The notes below the pieces were generated by a model. The model searched no databases, was not told the origin of the DNA, and was given only the letters and a program-made list of their open reading frames with translations. Positions 41,704 to 49,576 of a stretch of 50,766 bases of DNA are shown piece after piece. Both the position numbers and the translations under genes were made by a program. Location: positions 1-50,766 of the forward strand of contig JACDGM010000016.1 in assembly GCA_013815325.1 (NCBI GenBank), read 5' to 3'. The stretch's first letter is position 1. Each line of letters opens with the position of its first letter. The stretch comes from Chthoniobacterales bacterium. Lineage in GTDB: Bacteria; Verrucomicrobiota; Verrucomicrobiia; Chthoniobacterales; UBA10450.

Positions 41704-42609
41704 ATGAGGCGTTTTCTCTTTTTTCTTGTCGTGCTCACTCTTTCCGGTCTCAGCTCAATGCGGGCGGACGAAAATGTGAAGGCGGCGCAGGGCCGGCTGA
41801 AAGAGAGTGGTTTTTATTTTGGGAATGTTAGCGGGGTATATGATGACGCGACAGCCGCGGCTGTGACCCGCTACCAGATTCGGCACGGGTTGGCTATCTC
41901 GGGTAAGCTCGATGCGGCGACTGCCCAGGCGCTCGGCGTGGCAGCAAGCGCGGGAGAGACCGAGGCATTGCCAACCTCCGGCACCTGGCGTCGCTTGCGC
42001 AATGGCGACATGCAGTTTCTGCAGAAGCTTAATGCTGGGGCCATCCCGCCGCCACGCGCCTCGGTCGCCTCTTCTCCCCAATCCACGTCGGCGCCTCCCA
42101 CGCACCAGCCAGCCATGGAGCCGCATGCCCCGCCGCCACGTCTGACAGAAGAAGAGACGCCATCTCCAGGCTTGACGCCCCAATCTCCTGCCGAGCCGAA
42201 CCGGCCGCTTCCAGCAAAAGCGGACTATGGCACCGAACGTCTCCGCGATTATGTCGGAGCGTTTGTGCTCGCAGGGCTGGATCCGAAAATCGGCGCTGAG
42301 CTCGAGTTTTTCGCTGACCGGGTGGAATATTTTGGCGAATCGAACGTCGGCCGGAAGACGATTCAGCGCGACCTGTTGCGCTATGATCGGAAGTGGCCAG
42401 AGCGTCACTTCTGGCTGGCTGGGGAGTTAAAAGTCGAGCCGCAATCGGGCGGTCAACTGAGCGTAGCTTTCCCGCTCCGCTATGAGCTGCGCAGCGGCTC
42501 CAAGCACGGCTCCGGGCAGGTCATGAAGAGACTTACTCTCCAGAAGACGGCTGACGGCGATCTGCAAATAGTCGCGGTGAATGAGAAGAAGACGGGCAGA
42601 AGGCAATGA
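41704..42609 (+). CDS. Secreted protein with peptidoglycan-binding domain
   Basis: From ATG 41704 the 301-residue protein has a signal peptide (FLFFLVVLTLSGLSSMRA) and a PG_binding_1 domain at about 20-80 (VKAAQGRLKESGFYFGNVSG, then VYDDATAAAVTRYQIRHGL). A Pro-rich linker and a C-terminal domain (YVGAFVLAGLDPKIGAELEF to GDLQIVAVNEKK) follow; the latter resembles NTF2-like/SnoaL-type stress domains. It is divergent from metH. A role in envelope anchoring is likely; no catalytic domain is visible. Confidence 0.75.
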   Translation: MRRFLFFLVVLTLSGLSSMRADENVKAAQGRLKESGFYFGNVSGVYDDATAAAVTRYQIRHGLAISGKLDAATAQALGVAASAGETEALPTSGTWRRLRNGDMQFLQKLNAGAIPPPRASVASSPQSTSAPPTHQPAMEPHAPPPRLTEEETPSPGLTPQSPAEPNRPLPAKADYGTERLRDYVGAFVLAGLDPKIGAELEFFADRVEYFGESNVGRKTIQRDLLRYDRKWPERHFWLAGELKVEPQSGGQLSVAFPLRYELRSGSKHGSGQVMKRLTLQKTADGDLQIVAVNEKKTGRRQ

Positions 42610-42824
42610 CGGAAACAGTGGAGCGAATTTGGAGGAGCGGGTAAGATGTCGGGCGAACAAAGAACCGATGAAGGATAAACCGGACGGGCGCACCGTCAGT
42701 AGCAAGGTGCTTGTCTTTCACGAGGAGTGGGCGAAGGTTGCGCAGTTTCTTCGCTACGAATGCCCTACCGTGCTCTCAGGCGCCCGGTTGCAACCTTGGT
42801 CGATTCGCGAGCTCCACTTACCTT

Positions 42825-43091
42825 ATGAATGCTGATCTCATTGCCGCCGCTTCCAAAGTGATCCCCTTAACCGAACTGCTGGTGAACGTGGTTTCGCGCC
42901 GCGTCCGGCAACTATCGATGGGTCATCGGCCCTTGGTGGAAGCGCCACCGGGAATGGGTATCGCCGACGTCGCCCTGACTGAGATTATTGGTGGAAAGCT
43001 GACGGCGGAGCCGGTGGCGAGCGAGGAAAAGCTGGCAGCGGAAGTTGTCCCGTTTCCCAGCCTGAGCATTAGCAGGAAGAAGGCGGCCTAG
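42825..43091 (+). CDS. rpoZ: RNA polymerase omega subunit
   Basis: From ATG 42825 the 88-residue protein reads MNADLIAAASKVIPLTELLV, NVVSRRVRQLSMGHRPLVE and GIADVALTEIIGGKL, the conserved omega pattern (LVNxVSxRVRQL...ADIALxEI). The frame extends upstream to 42711, but that part has no similarity. A 55-codon frame at 42668-42835 precedes and overlaps it slightly; I do not consider it a gene. Confidence 0.85.
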   Translation: MNADLIAAASKVIPLTELLVNVVSRRVRQLSMGHRPLVEAPPGMGIADVALTEIIGGKLTAEPVASEEKLAAEVVPFPSLSISRKKAA

Positions 43092-43140
43092 ACTGGTTAG
43101 GCACCATGGGCAGAGAGAGCGCCCCCGGGGCGCTAATCGC

Positions 43141-43701
43141 TCAGACCATACCAAGCTTCATCCGGCCGGCTTCGCTAATCATGTTCTGGTTCCATGGCGG
43201 ATCCCAGACCAACTGAACGTCCGCTTCGTCGACCCCTTCGATACTCAGTATTTTGCTCTGCGCGTCATTCGCGATCGCTGGGCCCATGCCGCAGCCGGGT
43301 GCGGTCAGAGTCATCTTGACTTCTACCTTTGAACCGCCTTCTGGTTTTTGGATGAGCTGGCAATCGTAAACCAATCCGAGGTCGACAATATTGACCGGAA
43401 TTTCAGGATCGAAACATTGCCGCAATTGATCCCAGACCGCCTTGTCATCGGCCGGCCCGGCCCCTTCGCGATCGGGCGCAGGGGAGCCGTTAGGCGCGGT
43501 CGCGGGTTTTTCGAGGCCGAGGGCGTCGAGGTCTTTTTCGGAAACACGGGCAAGTCCCTGGTAAGTCGCGATCGTATAGCTGCCGCCGAGTGTTTGCGTC
43601 ACAACCCCGGGCGTGCCCGCGGGAATGGTCGTCTTCGCGCCACTCGGGATCTGGATCGCTTCGAGGTCGCGGCTGAGGTTGAATTCGGTATTTTCGTGCA
43701 T
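43141..43701 (-). CDS. sufT: SufT-type DUF59 Fe-S maturation protein
   Basis: The 186-residue protein has an N-terminal region (IQIPSGAKTTIPAGTPGVVT, GGSYTIATYQGLARVSEKD) typical of SufT. A DUF59/MIP18 domain follows: WDQLRQCFDPEIPVNIVDLG and MTLTAPGCGMGPAIANDAQS with the conserved Cys. SufT helps mature Fe-S proteins, including those with lipoate-related roles. It is last in the leftward run E1a-E1b-E2-rhodanese-NifU-SufT, 17 nt after the NifU-like gene. An octamer fills the gap between them (43711). Confidence 0.85.
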   Translation of the reverse strand: MHENTEFNLSRDLEAIQIPSGAKTTIPAGTPGVVTQTLGGSYTIATYQGLARVSEKDLDALGLEKPATAPNGSPAPDREGAGPADDKAVWDQLRQCFDPEIPVNIVDLGLVYDCQLIQKPEGGSKVEVKMTLTAPGCGMGPAIANDAQSKILSIEGVDEADVQLVWDPPWNQNMISEAGRMKLGMV

Positions 43702-43718
43702 GAGGTAGGCTCGTTAGG

Positions 43719-44198
43719 CTAGGTGTCGAGAACGATTTTTAGTTTGGCCGGCGCTCGCGCGGCGAAAGATTCGATCAAGCTGGCCGATTGAGCAGGGGAG
43801 GGGCCGGCTTTGGCGACGGGCGCGGGCGCGCCGCTCAAGGCGGAGCGGAGGGCGCCTTCCACGAGTTGCGCGCAGTGGATTTTCACCGGAGGGAGGGCGC
43901 CCAGCGGCGCCGCCAGTTCTTCTCCCGACATGGACATGGCTTCAGCGACGGTTTTGCCGGCGAGCATTTCCGTGGCGACGCTCGCGACTGCGATGGCGGT
44001 CTGGCAGCCGAAGGTCTGGAAGCTGGCGCGATCGATGACTTTGCGGCCGTCTTCTTCCTTGAATTTCACCCACATCCGCAGCATGTCGCCGCAATCGGCG
44101 CTGCCGACCGTGCCGATGGCGTCGGCGTTTTCCATCTCGCCGAGGTTCTGCGGATTCTTGACTGCCGCTTCGATCCGTTTTTCGAGGTCATCTTTCAT
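43719..44198 (-). CDS. NifU/IscU-like Fe-S cluster scaffold
   Basis: The 159-residue protein carries the three scaffold cysteines: SADCGDM, TFGCQTAIA and LPPVKIHCAQL. The LPPVKIHC segment is IscU-like. The C-terminal 45 residues (APAPVAKAGPSPAQ) are a low-complexity extension. It would assemble [2Fe-2S]/[4Fe-4S] clusters, with the neighbouring rhodanese as possible sulfur donor and SufT as targeting factor. An octamer lies across its start codon region (44199-44206). Confidence 0.88.
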   Translation of the reverse strand: MKDDLEKRIEAAVKNPQNLGEMENADAIGTVGSADCGDMLRMWVKFKEEDGRKVIDRASFQTFGCQTAIAVASVATEMLAGKTVAEAMSMSGEELAAPLGALPPVKIHCAQLVEGALRSALSGAPAPVAKAGPSPAQSASLIESFAARAPAKLKIVLDT

Positions 44199-44208
44199 TC
44201 GTTAGGCG

Positions 44209-44757
44209 TTATTCCAGATGGTAGCGCGGCAGTGTGGAATCGACTTCCATGCTCCAGGCATCGATGCCGCCGCGCAGGCTTTTGACGCGGGCGAAGCCGT
44301 GTCCTTGGAAGTAGGCGGCGGCGTCCATGCTGCGCGCGCCCTGGTGCCCGTAAACCACGACGAGATCGTCGCGCGACCATTGGCCCAAAGTTTCCTGCAT
44401 GAATTCCTGGGTGAAGAAATGTGCACCGGGCAATTTCACGGCGTCAAATTCCTCGCGCGTGCGCACGTCGAGCAGGTGGACGTTTTCGCCGGCGGCGAGG
44501 CGGTCAGCCAGATCTCGCGGCTCGATCTGCAGCTCGCGATCGGCCGCGTCGCTCGCGAGAATGTGCTCGATGACCTCATCGATGTTGAGGTTCTCGTTTC
44601 GCGTGCAGACGCCGGCGAGGGTTTCATCCGGGCGAAAGCCGCAACTGCTGCAGCCCCCGATGTGATAGCGGCGAAAGAGCGCCCGCTGCGCGCCGGGATA
44701 ACGCTCAAGGAGCTCGCTCATCGGGATCTGCGGGTCAAGTTCTGCCGTGTTTATCAT
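44209..44757 (-). CDS. DUF1858-rhodanese fusion lacking the rhodanese cysteine
   Basis: The 182-residue protein starts with a DUF1858-type domain (MSELLERYPGAQRALFRRYH then IGGCSSCGFRPDETL) and continues with a rhodanese domain: VHLLDVRTREEFDAVKLPGA and LVVVYGHQGARSMDAAAYF. In active rhodaneses the loop reads CxxGxRS; here Gly replaces the catalytic Cys (YGHQGARS). Sulfur transfer by that loop is therefore unlikely, and the CSSC pair of the N-terminal domain may be the redox or metal site. It is 10 nt upstream of the NifU-like gene. Confidence 0.85.
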   Translation of the reverse strand: MINTAELDPQIPMSELLERYPGAQRALFRRYHIGGCSSCGFRPDETLAGVCTRNENLNIDEVIEHILASDAADRELQIEPRDLADRLAAGENVHLLDVRTREEFDAVKLPGAHFFTQEFMQETLGQWSRDDLVVVYGHQGARSMDAAAYFQGHGFARVKSLRGGIDAWSMEVDSTLPRYHLE

Positions 44758-44816
44758 TCGCGCGCAGTGAACCTACCGGCGGGTCGATTTTTCGCAAGAC
44801 ACCGTGGTGTGAGGCG

Positions 44817-44965
44817 GGGTAGCACATGCGTCTCGCGTGCTGGCGTGGCGTTTCGCCGCCGCGAACTTTCCTGAGCATCATTCCATCTCATAGCGCTCGA
44901 TCCTTCAAGAAAAGTTCGTCGCGGTGGAACACCGCCACCAGCACGCGGGACGCATGCGCTACCCG
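44817..44965. repeat. Palindromic element between E2 and rhodanese genes (family A)
   Basis: The ends GGGTAGCACATGCGTCTCGC (44817) and GCGGGACGCATGCGCTACCC (to 44965) are inverted repeats that match the termini of the metH insertion at 38357-38534. Inner arms GCGAACTTTC and GAAAAGTTCGTCGC are also shared. The element fills most of the intergenic gap and shows that this family is mobile or amplified. Confidence 0.75.
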
Positions 44966-44982
44966 GCCTAATTGGCGAAGCG

Positions 44983-46197
44983 TCAAAGCTTCTCGGGCGA
45001 GCCGAGCAACTCGATGATGCGCTGCAACAACCGCCCGGCGCCGCCGCCATCTAGGCTACGGTGGTCGAAGCTCAGCGTGATCTGCGCTTCGGTGCGCGGG
45101 ACGAACTCGCTTTTCGCTTCATCCCAGAATGGTGTCTTCTTTCCCGCACCGAGGCCGAGGAGGAGCGTTTGATCGGGCAACGGAATCGGCGTGCCCCATT
45201 CGATGCCGAACGTGCCGAAGTTCGAAACCGCCGCGATTCCGCCGGCTTGCATATCGGGCGAAACGCGACGTTGCCGTGCCAGCCCAACAAGCTCGCCATA
45301 ACGAGTCGCAAGTTCGCCTAACGACGTCTTGTGCGCCGCGCGGATGATCGGCACGACGATGCCATCTTCGGCTTCCACGGCGACGCCGACGTCGATCGAT
45401 TTGGCTTGGGCCACGCGATTGCCGACGAGCCGGGCGGCCGCGGCAGGCTGCTCGGCGAGCGCGAGGGCGAGGGCGCGCAACGCATAAAGCGCCGGACCCG
45501 GTTTGGGATCGCGCTTCTGGCGATCGGCTAAAACAGGGTCGAGATCGAGCGATGAGCCGATCGTGGCAAGCGGGCGCGTCCAACTCCGCCGCATCGCATC
45601 GGCGACGCCGCTGCGCAACGCGGAGGCTTCGCCTAACGATTGGCCTTCCAGGTTCTGCAAAAAGTTTTCAAGGTCCTTGACCGTGACCCGATTGGCGGCG
45701 CCGGTGCCGGGAATTCCCGCGAGATCGGCATTCGTCAGGTGCAACTCTTCCATGCGCGCGCGGACCCGCGGCGAAAGAAAGCCCGCGCCTTTCGCTTTCG
45801 CGGGCACGGGCAAGCCACCTGGCGCGGGCATCGTCGCAGCGCCGTTGCTTTGGCGCTTCGCACGGACGCTCTCCTCCTGTCGTCCCGGCACTTCAGCGGC
45901 GACTTTTTCGGCTGGCGGCTCGGGCGTTGTCTTGGTGAACTTGGCGGCGTCGGTTTCGCTTGCTTCGACGTAACCGAGCACCACACCGACAGCGTAAGTC
46001 TCTTTCGGTTCGGCGCTGATCGAGGCGATCTCGCCGGCGCACGGCGTCGTCACGCTCATAACTGCTTTGTTCGTTTCGACCTCTATCACTTCCTGGTCGA
46101 CGACGACGGTTTCGCCCGGTTTAACTTTAAGCGAAACGACAGTGGCCTCGGCGATCGATTCGCCAAGCTGCGGCATGATGATGGGGACTTGAGGCAT
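44983..46197 (-). CDS. Dihydrolipoamide acyltransferase (E2) of a 2-oxoacid dehydrogenase
   Basis: From ATG 46197 the protein has 404 residues. It has an N-terminal lipoyl domain with EVETNKAVMSV (lipoylated Lys), a Pro/Ala linker, a peripheral-subunit-binding domain (LSPRVRARMEELHLTNADLA) and the catalytic domain ending in SFDHRSLDGGGAGRLL with the active-site His. A longer frame to 46416 has no further homology. It forms the core of the complex with the E1 genes upstream. Octamers at 45317 and 45632 both encode SLGE(L/A). Confidence 0.93.
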   Translation of the reverse strand: MPQVPIIMPQLGESIAEATVVSLKVKPGETVVVDQEVIEVETNKAVMSVTTPCAGEIASISAEPKETYAVGVVLGYVEASETDAAKFTKTTPEPPAEKVAAEVPGRQEESVRAKRQSNGAATMPAPGGLPVPAKAKGAGFLSPRVRARMEELHLTNADLAGIPGTGAANRVTVKDLENFLQNLEGQSLGEASALRSGVADAMRRSWTRPLATIGSSLDLDPVLADRQKRDPKPGPALYALRALALALAEQPAAAARLVGNRVAQAKSIDVGVAVEAEDGIVVPIIRAAHKTSLGELATRYGELVGLARQRRVSPDMQAGGIAAVSNFGTFGIEWGTPIPLPDQTLLLGLGAGKKTPFWDEAKSEFVPRTEAQITLSFDHRSLDGGGAGRLLQRIIELLGSPEKL

Positions 46198-46229
46198 CGG
46201 TAACAGTGAGTGGTTGAGTGATTGAGTGA

Positions 46230-47195
46230 TTACTCGCGGAGGAGTTGGCGCGCGGCGGCGCCGATGCTTTTGGAATTTGGCCGGTGCGCGGACCAGAGAT
46301 TTGGGTGGTACGGAATCGGCGTATCCTTCGCGTTGACGCGGCGCGGCGCAGCGTCGAGCAAGTGGAAGCCCTCGGCCGCGACGCGCGCGATTACTTCGGC
46401 GGTCACCCCGCCCCAAGGGAACGATTCACCGACGCAAAGGAGCCGGCCAGTGCGCGCGACAGAAGCGAGCACGGTATCGGTGTCGAGCGGCTTGACCGAA
46501 CGGAGATCGATCACTTCGATTTCGTAACCTTCGGCCGCCATCTCTTCGGCCACGGCGAGGGAATCGTGCAGCATCGCGCTGTAGGTGACGATGCTCAGGT
46601 CGCGACCGGCACGAGCGACGCGGGCTTGTCCAATCGGCAAACGGTCGGCCGGCAACTTGTCGGCTTTAAGGTGGTAATAGAGATACTTGTGTTCGCAATA
46701 GACAACCGGATCATCGATCGCGACCGCATCGAGCAACATCGTATAGGCATCCTCGACAGTCGCTGGCGTCACGACGACCAAACCCGGGTAATGCGCGTAG
46801 AGCGCTTCCATGCTTTGGCTATGGAAAGGGCCGCTCCCTTTCGTGCCGCCCGAGGGCAGGCGAACGGTGATCGGGCAGGGAATGTTAGTCCGCCAGTAAT
46901 GAGTGCCGGCGTTGTTAAGTATCTGGTTTAAGGCGACGCTGGAAAAATCCGCGAACTGCATCTCGACGATCGGCCGCATCCCTTCGATGGCCGCGCCGAT
47001 CGCCGTGCCCACCATGGCGTCTTCGCTGATCGGTGTGTCGAGCACGCGTCCTGGAAATTCTTTCGCCAAACCCTTGGTCGCTTTAAACGCGCCGCCGAAC
47101 GCGCCGACATCCTGGCCATAAATGAATACGCGATCGTCTTCCTTCAGCGCGCGGGCTTGAGCTTCGCGGATGGCTTCGAGGTAAGTGATGCTCAT
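46230..47195 (-). CDS. 2-oxoacid dehydrogenase E1 beta subunit
   Basis: From ATG 47195 the 321-residue protein reads YLEAIREAQARALKEDDRVF, GQDVGAFGGAFKATKGL, RVLDTPISEDAMVGTAIGAA and EVIDLRSVKPLDTDTVLASV, the standard E1-beta (transketolase pyrimidine plus C domain) sequence. The start ATG overlaps the E1-alpha stop (ATGA), and E2 starts 32 nt downstream. Pyruvate is the most likely substrate, but branched-chain or acetoin complexes have the same architecture. Confidence 0.93.
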   Translation of the reverse strand: MSITYLEAIREAQARALKEDDRVFIYGQDVGAFGGAFKATKGLAKEFPGRVLDTPISEDAMVGTAIGAAIEGMRPIVEMQFADFSSVALNQILNNAGTHYWRTNIPCPITVRLPSGGTKGSGPFHSQSMEALYAHYPGLVVVTPATVEDAYTMLLDAVAIDDPVVYCEHKYLYYHLKADKLPADRLPIGQARVARAGRDLSIVTYSAMLHDSLAVAEEMAAEGYEIEVIDLRSVKPLDTDTVLASVARTGRLLCVGESFPWGGVTAEVIARVAAEGFHLLDAAPRRVNAKDTPIPYHPNLWSAHRPNSKSIGAAARQLLRE

Positions 47196-48223
47196 CCCAT
47201 TTGATCGATCAATCCCCGATCGGAAATAGCGTGCCAATCTTCCTCGTCGCCTTGCGGCGCCGCTTCTTGCTGCGCCCTCCCAACCGCTTCCTCTATCTCG
47301 GCCGAAAATTCTCTGCGCCATTTTGCGATCGTCTCGCGGTCGGCAAGCTCGTGTTTGAGAAGAGTTTCCTCGGCCACCTTGAAGCAATCGCGCGCGAACG
47401 GCTCCAGCTTAACCTCCTCCGTGATGTAGCTGGCGTCATCGTGCTCGCCATGTCCGCTGAGACGGAGAACGGTGGCAACGACGAACTGCGGGGGACGGCC
47501 GGCGCGCGCGCGCTTGATCGCGCCGCCGATTGTCTCGAGACAGGCGCCGAGATCCGTCCCATCGATGGCGTAACCTTCAAAGCCATAACCTTTCGCGCGC
47601 TCCGCCAGATCGACGCAGGCGAATTCGCGTTCGTTAGGCGTGGAGTAGGCGTAGTGATTATTCGTCGCCACCACCACCAGCGGCACCTGCTCGACCGCCG
47701 CGATATTCATCCCTTCGTGGAAGGCGCCGGCGGACATGCCGCCTTCGCCGATCGTCGTTAGGCCAACGAAGTTTTTCTCGCCTTTGAAACGTTTGGCCAG
47801 GAGAGCGCCAGTCGTCACCGAAGTCATCGCGCCGAGGTGACTGATCATCGCATAATAACCTTCCGCCGGCCGGCCGCGATGGATATTGCCGTCGCGCCCG
47901 CGCATCGGACCCTGGCGCGAGCCGAGATAGGTGCGCGCCACATCGAGGATCGATTCGCCAAAAGCAAAACGCCCTGCCTGGTCGCGGATAAGGGGCGAGA
48001 AGATGTCGCCCTTTTGCAGAAAGAGCGCGCCCGCCACGCTCACCGCCTCCTGCCCGCGCCCGACATAGACACCGCCGGAAATCATCCCGCCGCGATAAAG
48101 GCTGGCCAGTTTTTCTTCGAAGACGCGGGTCAGAAGCATCCAGCGAAACGCCTCCAGATAGCGGTCGTGCAGCGCGGCCCTGGTCGAGGCGGAGGAGCCT
48201 TTGCGGCCGGCAGTCTCTAGCAT
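47192..48223 (-). CDS. 2-oxoacid dehydrogenase E1 alpha subunit
   Basis: The 343-residue protein contains the ThDP motif as TIGEGGMSAGAFHEGMN followed about 20 residues later by NN (VATNNHYAYST), plus GVYVGRGQEAVSVAGAL and SHLGAMTSVTTGALLAKRF. The phosphorylation-loop-like region is GHGEHDDASY. It is the first gene of the leftward E1a-E1b-E2 set. Octamers at 47631 and 47755 lie in conserved coding positions (TPNE and VGLTT). Confidence 0.93.
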   Translation of the reverse strand: MLETAGRKGSSASTRAALHDRYLEAFRWMLLTRVFEEKLASLYRGGMISGGVYVGRGQEAVSVAGALFLQKGDIFSPLIRDQAGRFAFGESILDVARTYLGSRQGPMRGRDGNIHRGRPAEGYYAMISHLGAMTSVTTGALLAKRFKGEKNFVGLTTIGEGGMSAGAFHEGMNIAAVEQVPLVVVATNNHYAYSTPNEREFACVDLAERAKGYGFEGYAIDGTDLGACLETIGGAIKRARAGRPPQFVVATVLRLSGHGEHDDASYITEEVKLEPFARDCFKVAEETLLKHELADRETIAKWRREFSAEIEEAVGRAQQEAAPQGDEEDWHAISDRGLIDQMG

Positions 48224-48313
48224 CCCGCGATTTTAGCCAGCAACCGTCCGCGCGCCAAACGATTTTTACCCACGCCCGCGATGCTCTCTTATGGCGCCGA
48301 CCCCGGCACCCAG

Positions 48314-48346
48314 AAAAAAAAGCGGGCGGAGCCTTTGCCCGCCCGC
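48314..48346 (-). terminator. Rho-independent terminator for leftward transcription
   Basis: On the minus strand GCGGGCGGGCAAAGGCTCCGC forms a stem that closes with CCGC and is followed by eight T (48314-48321 are A on the plus strand). It would end a transcript coming from the right. The frame ending just before it at 48352 (RKEVVAGERSRCCSVSHMSM then EVRKA) may be the tail of a small or decayed gene; no clear start is visible. Confidence 0.7.
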
Positions 48347-48584
48347 GCAGATTACGCCTTGCGGACTTCCATCGACATATGCGAGACCGAGCAGCATCGC
48401 GAGCGTTCCCCAGCCACCACCTCTTTGCGTCGATCGGTCAGGCCTGAAGCCGGATCATCGTTGAGTCCGCGTCAAACGAGAGAAAGAGCTAAACAGCGCG
48501 CAGACAGAGGTTTGTTTCTAAAGTGCGCTCGAAAGCGGCTCATTTTCGCTACCGGAGTCCAGCATTTTCTTAATAGAGATCGCG
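48347..48584. other. Interval without a recognisable gene
   Basis: Apart from the possible leftward coding tail ending at 48352, I see nothing assignable here. The sequence separates the PDH-type operon terminator from the heptad-repeat region. Confidence 0.35.
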
Positions 48585-48845
48585 ATGAACTCCATTGAGA
48601 AGGCCCCGGAACTCAATAGCGAATGCCGCGAACTCTATTGAAAGCGCAGCAAACTCTATCGCGCGCCCCATGAACTCCATCGCGATCGTCGCAAACTCCA
48701 TCGCGAACCCCGAGTCCTTTGTAGCGGATCCCACGATCGCGGTAGAGAACGCCACGACCTCTGGAGCTGACGCCATCTTCTCGATAGAGAAAGCGGCAAA
48801 GTCTGTAGCCGAAGCGGCCTCCTCAATAGTCAACAGGAGCCTGTC
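48585..48845 (+). repeat. Degenerate 21-bp tandem repeats encoding heptads (NSIAxxA)
   Basis: About 12 tandem units of roughly 21 bp run from 48585. On the plus strand, from ATG 48585 and after one frame change near 48610, they encode NSIANAA-NSIESAA-NSIA and further heptads (NSIAIVA, FSIEKAA, KSVAEAA). On the minus strand the same DNA encodes AIEFAAL-SIEFAAF units. Seven-residue periodicity suggests a helical, coiled-coil-like protein. Both strands are open, so the sense strand is uncertain; the plus-strand reading has a sensible ATG. Confidence 0.5.
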
Positions 48846-48889
48846 GGCAGCCAGCACGGCCTGTCGTGTAGAATCGCGCGCTTCCGCGA

Positions 48890-49085
48890 CGACTAGCCTC
48901 CTTAGAAACCTGCGCCAGCGCGTCAAGTACTGGCGAAGAATAGGAGGCGAAGACCCCTTTTCGCCTTCGCCAGTAAGCCTCCTCGGTGCGCAGACTATAA
49001 TAGCGGGTGCGCAAAATCGTTCGGGGACCCGCCCGAGGAATTTAGGCTTCGCACATTCCTTTTGGTCGGGCAGACTCGTGGGCAT
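48890..49085 (-). pseudogene. intI: Integron integrase (IntI-type tyrosine recombinase) N-terminal relic
   Basis: From ATG 49085 the minus strand reads PKFLGRVPERF. After a one-base shift in a T tract near 49015 it reads LRTRYYSLRTEEAY, and after a 46-bp inverted-repeat insertion LTRWRRFLRRL. Joined, these reproduce the IntI N-terminus (PKLLDxVRxxLRTRHYSxRTExAYxxWxRRFI). Sequence after RRL is not integrase-like, so the catalytic domain is gone. Orientation and position, divergent from the cassettes and 72 bp from the attI-like junction, fit a class-1-like layout. Confidence 0.65.
48927..48975. repeat. 46-bp inverted-repeat insertion within intI relic
   Basis: TACTGGCGAAG (48928-48938) and CTTCGCCAGTA (48965-48975) are perfect inverted repeats, and AGGCGAAG/CTTCGCC pairs lie inside them. 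Removing 46 bp between the two TAC codons restores the integrase reading TEEAYLTRWRRF, so this segment was inserted or copied back in place. Confidence 0.6.
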
Positions 49086-49156
49086 GCCTTCGTTTTATGC
49101 GAACCCCCCACCTCTCAGCAACCGAAATAGGCGAATATCGGTTTCCTCTAGTATTT

Positions 49157-49163
49157 GTTAGGT
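49157..49163 (+). other. attI-like junction (GTTAGGT)
   Basis: The first cassette boundary is marked by GTTAGGT, which fits the GTTRRRY core. No attC-type R''/L'' arm lies to its left, as expected for attI. The cleavage point would be between G49157 and T49158. The left part (49086-49156) may hold attI accessory sites and a cassette promoter. Confidence 0.55.
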
Positions 49164-49570
49164 GATTGTGTGCGCTCGCTGCCAATGACACCAGTTCTAA
49201 GTCGATGATAGCTGCTACGCTTTTCGGCAGTTTGTTGGCTTCTCGGTTTCGACGCTTCGTGAGTTGTAGCTCAGTGAGCAGCGCGAGCGCGGTCGTGATC
49301 CGGACTTCCCGGCTCGCGACTTCTCGCTCGTCGCCTCCAGAGTTTTGCCTCGCCTTTTTCCAGAGTTCTGGTTCGATGCTTTGCGTGCAGCGGAGCGCTT
49401 TCGCATTCCAGACTCTGTTTCTCCACGTCTTCCCTCCGATCCACGTCCACCACCTAACCAGGCGATGCAGCTAACGCCTACCCGCTGTACGATCCACTTT
49501 CAATGATAGCTAGAACCCTTTACCTCCGCGCCACGCTCGCTCCCGGTAGGCGTAGCTGATCTTGTTCTCG
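49158..49570 (+). other. Integron cassette 1
   Basis: This 413-bp cassette runs from TTAGGT at 49158 to the attC1 cleavage point. A 102-codon plus-strand frame (49166-49474) fills it, but it is Ser/Arg-rich, shows no family pattern and continues into attC (HHLTRRCS), so I do not call it a protein. It may be non-coding or decayed. Confidence 0.5.
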
Positions 49571-49576
49571 TTAGGT
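49452..49576. other. attC recombination site 1
   Basis: R'' is ACCTAAC (49452-49458) and R' is GTTAGGT (49570-49576), perfectly complementary. The inner arms CAGCTAACGCCTACC (49468-49482) and GGTAGGCGTAGCTG (49545-49558) pair with one bulged A, the extrahelical-base arrangement of folded attC sites. The length is 125 bp. Confidence 0.8.

Noticed and set aside
42668-42835. 55-codon ORF upstream of rpoZ
   Set aside because: It has no recognisable motif and no clear ribosome-binding site, and it overlaps the start of rpoZ.
46198-46416. N-terminal extension of the E2 protein
   Set aside because: The lipoyl domain begins right after the ATG at 46197; the extension translates the gap and the end of the E1-beta gene.
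48595-48845. Possible CRISPR array
   Set aside because: The units are about 21 bp, degenerate and directly abutting with no unique spacers, and they encode a heptad peptide. This is a tandem protein repeat.
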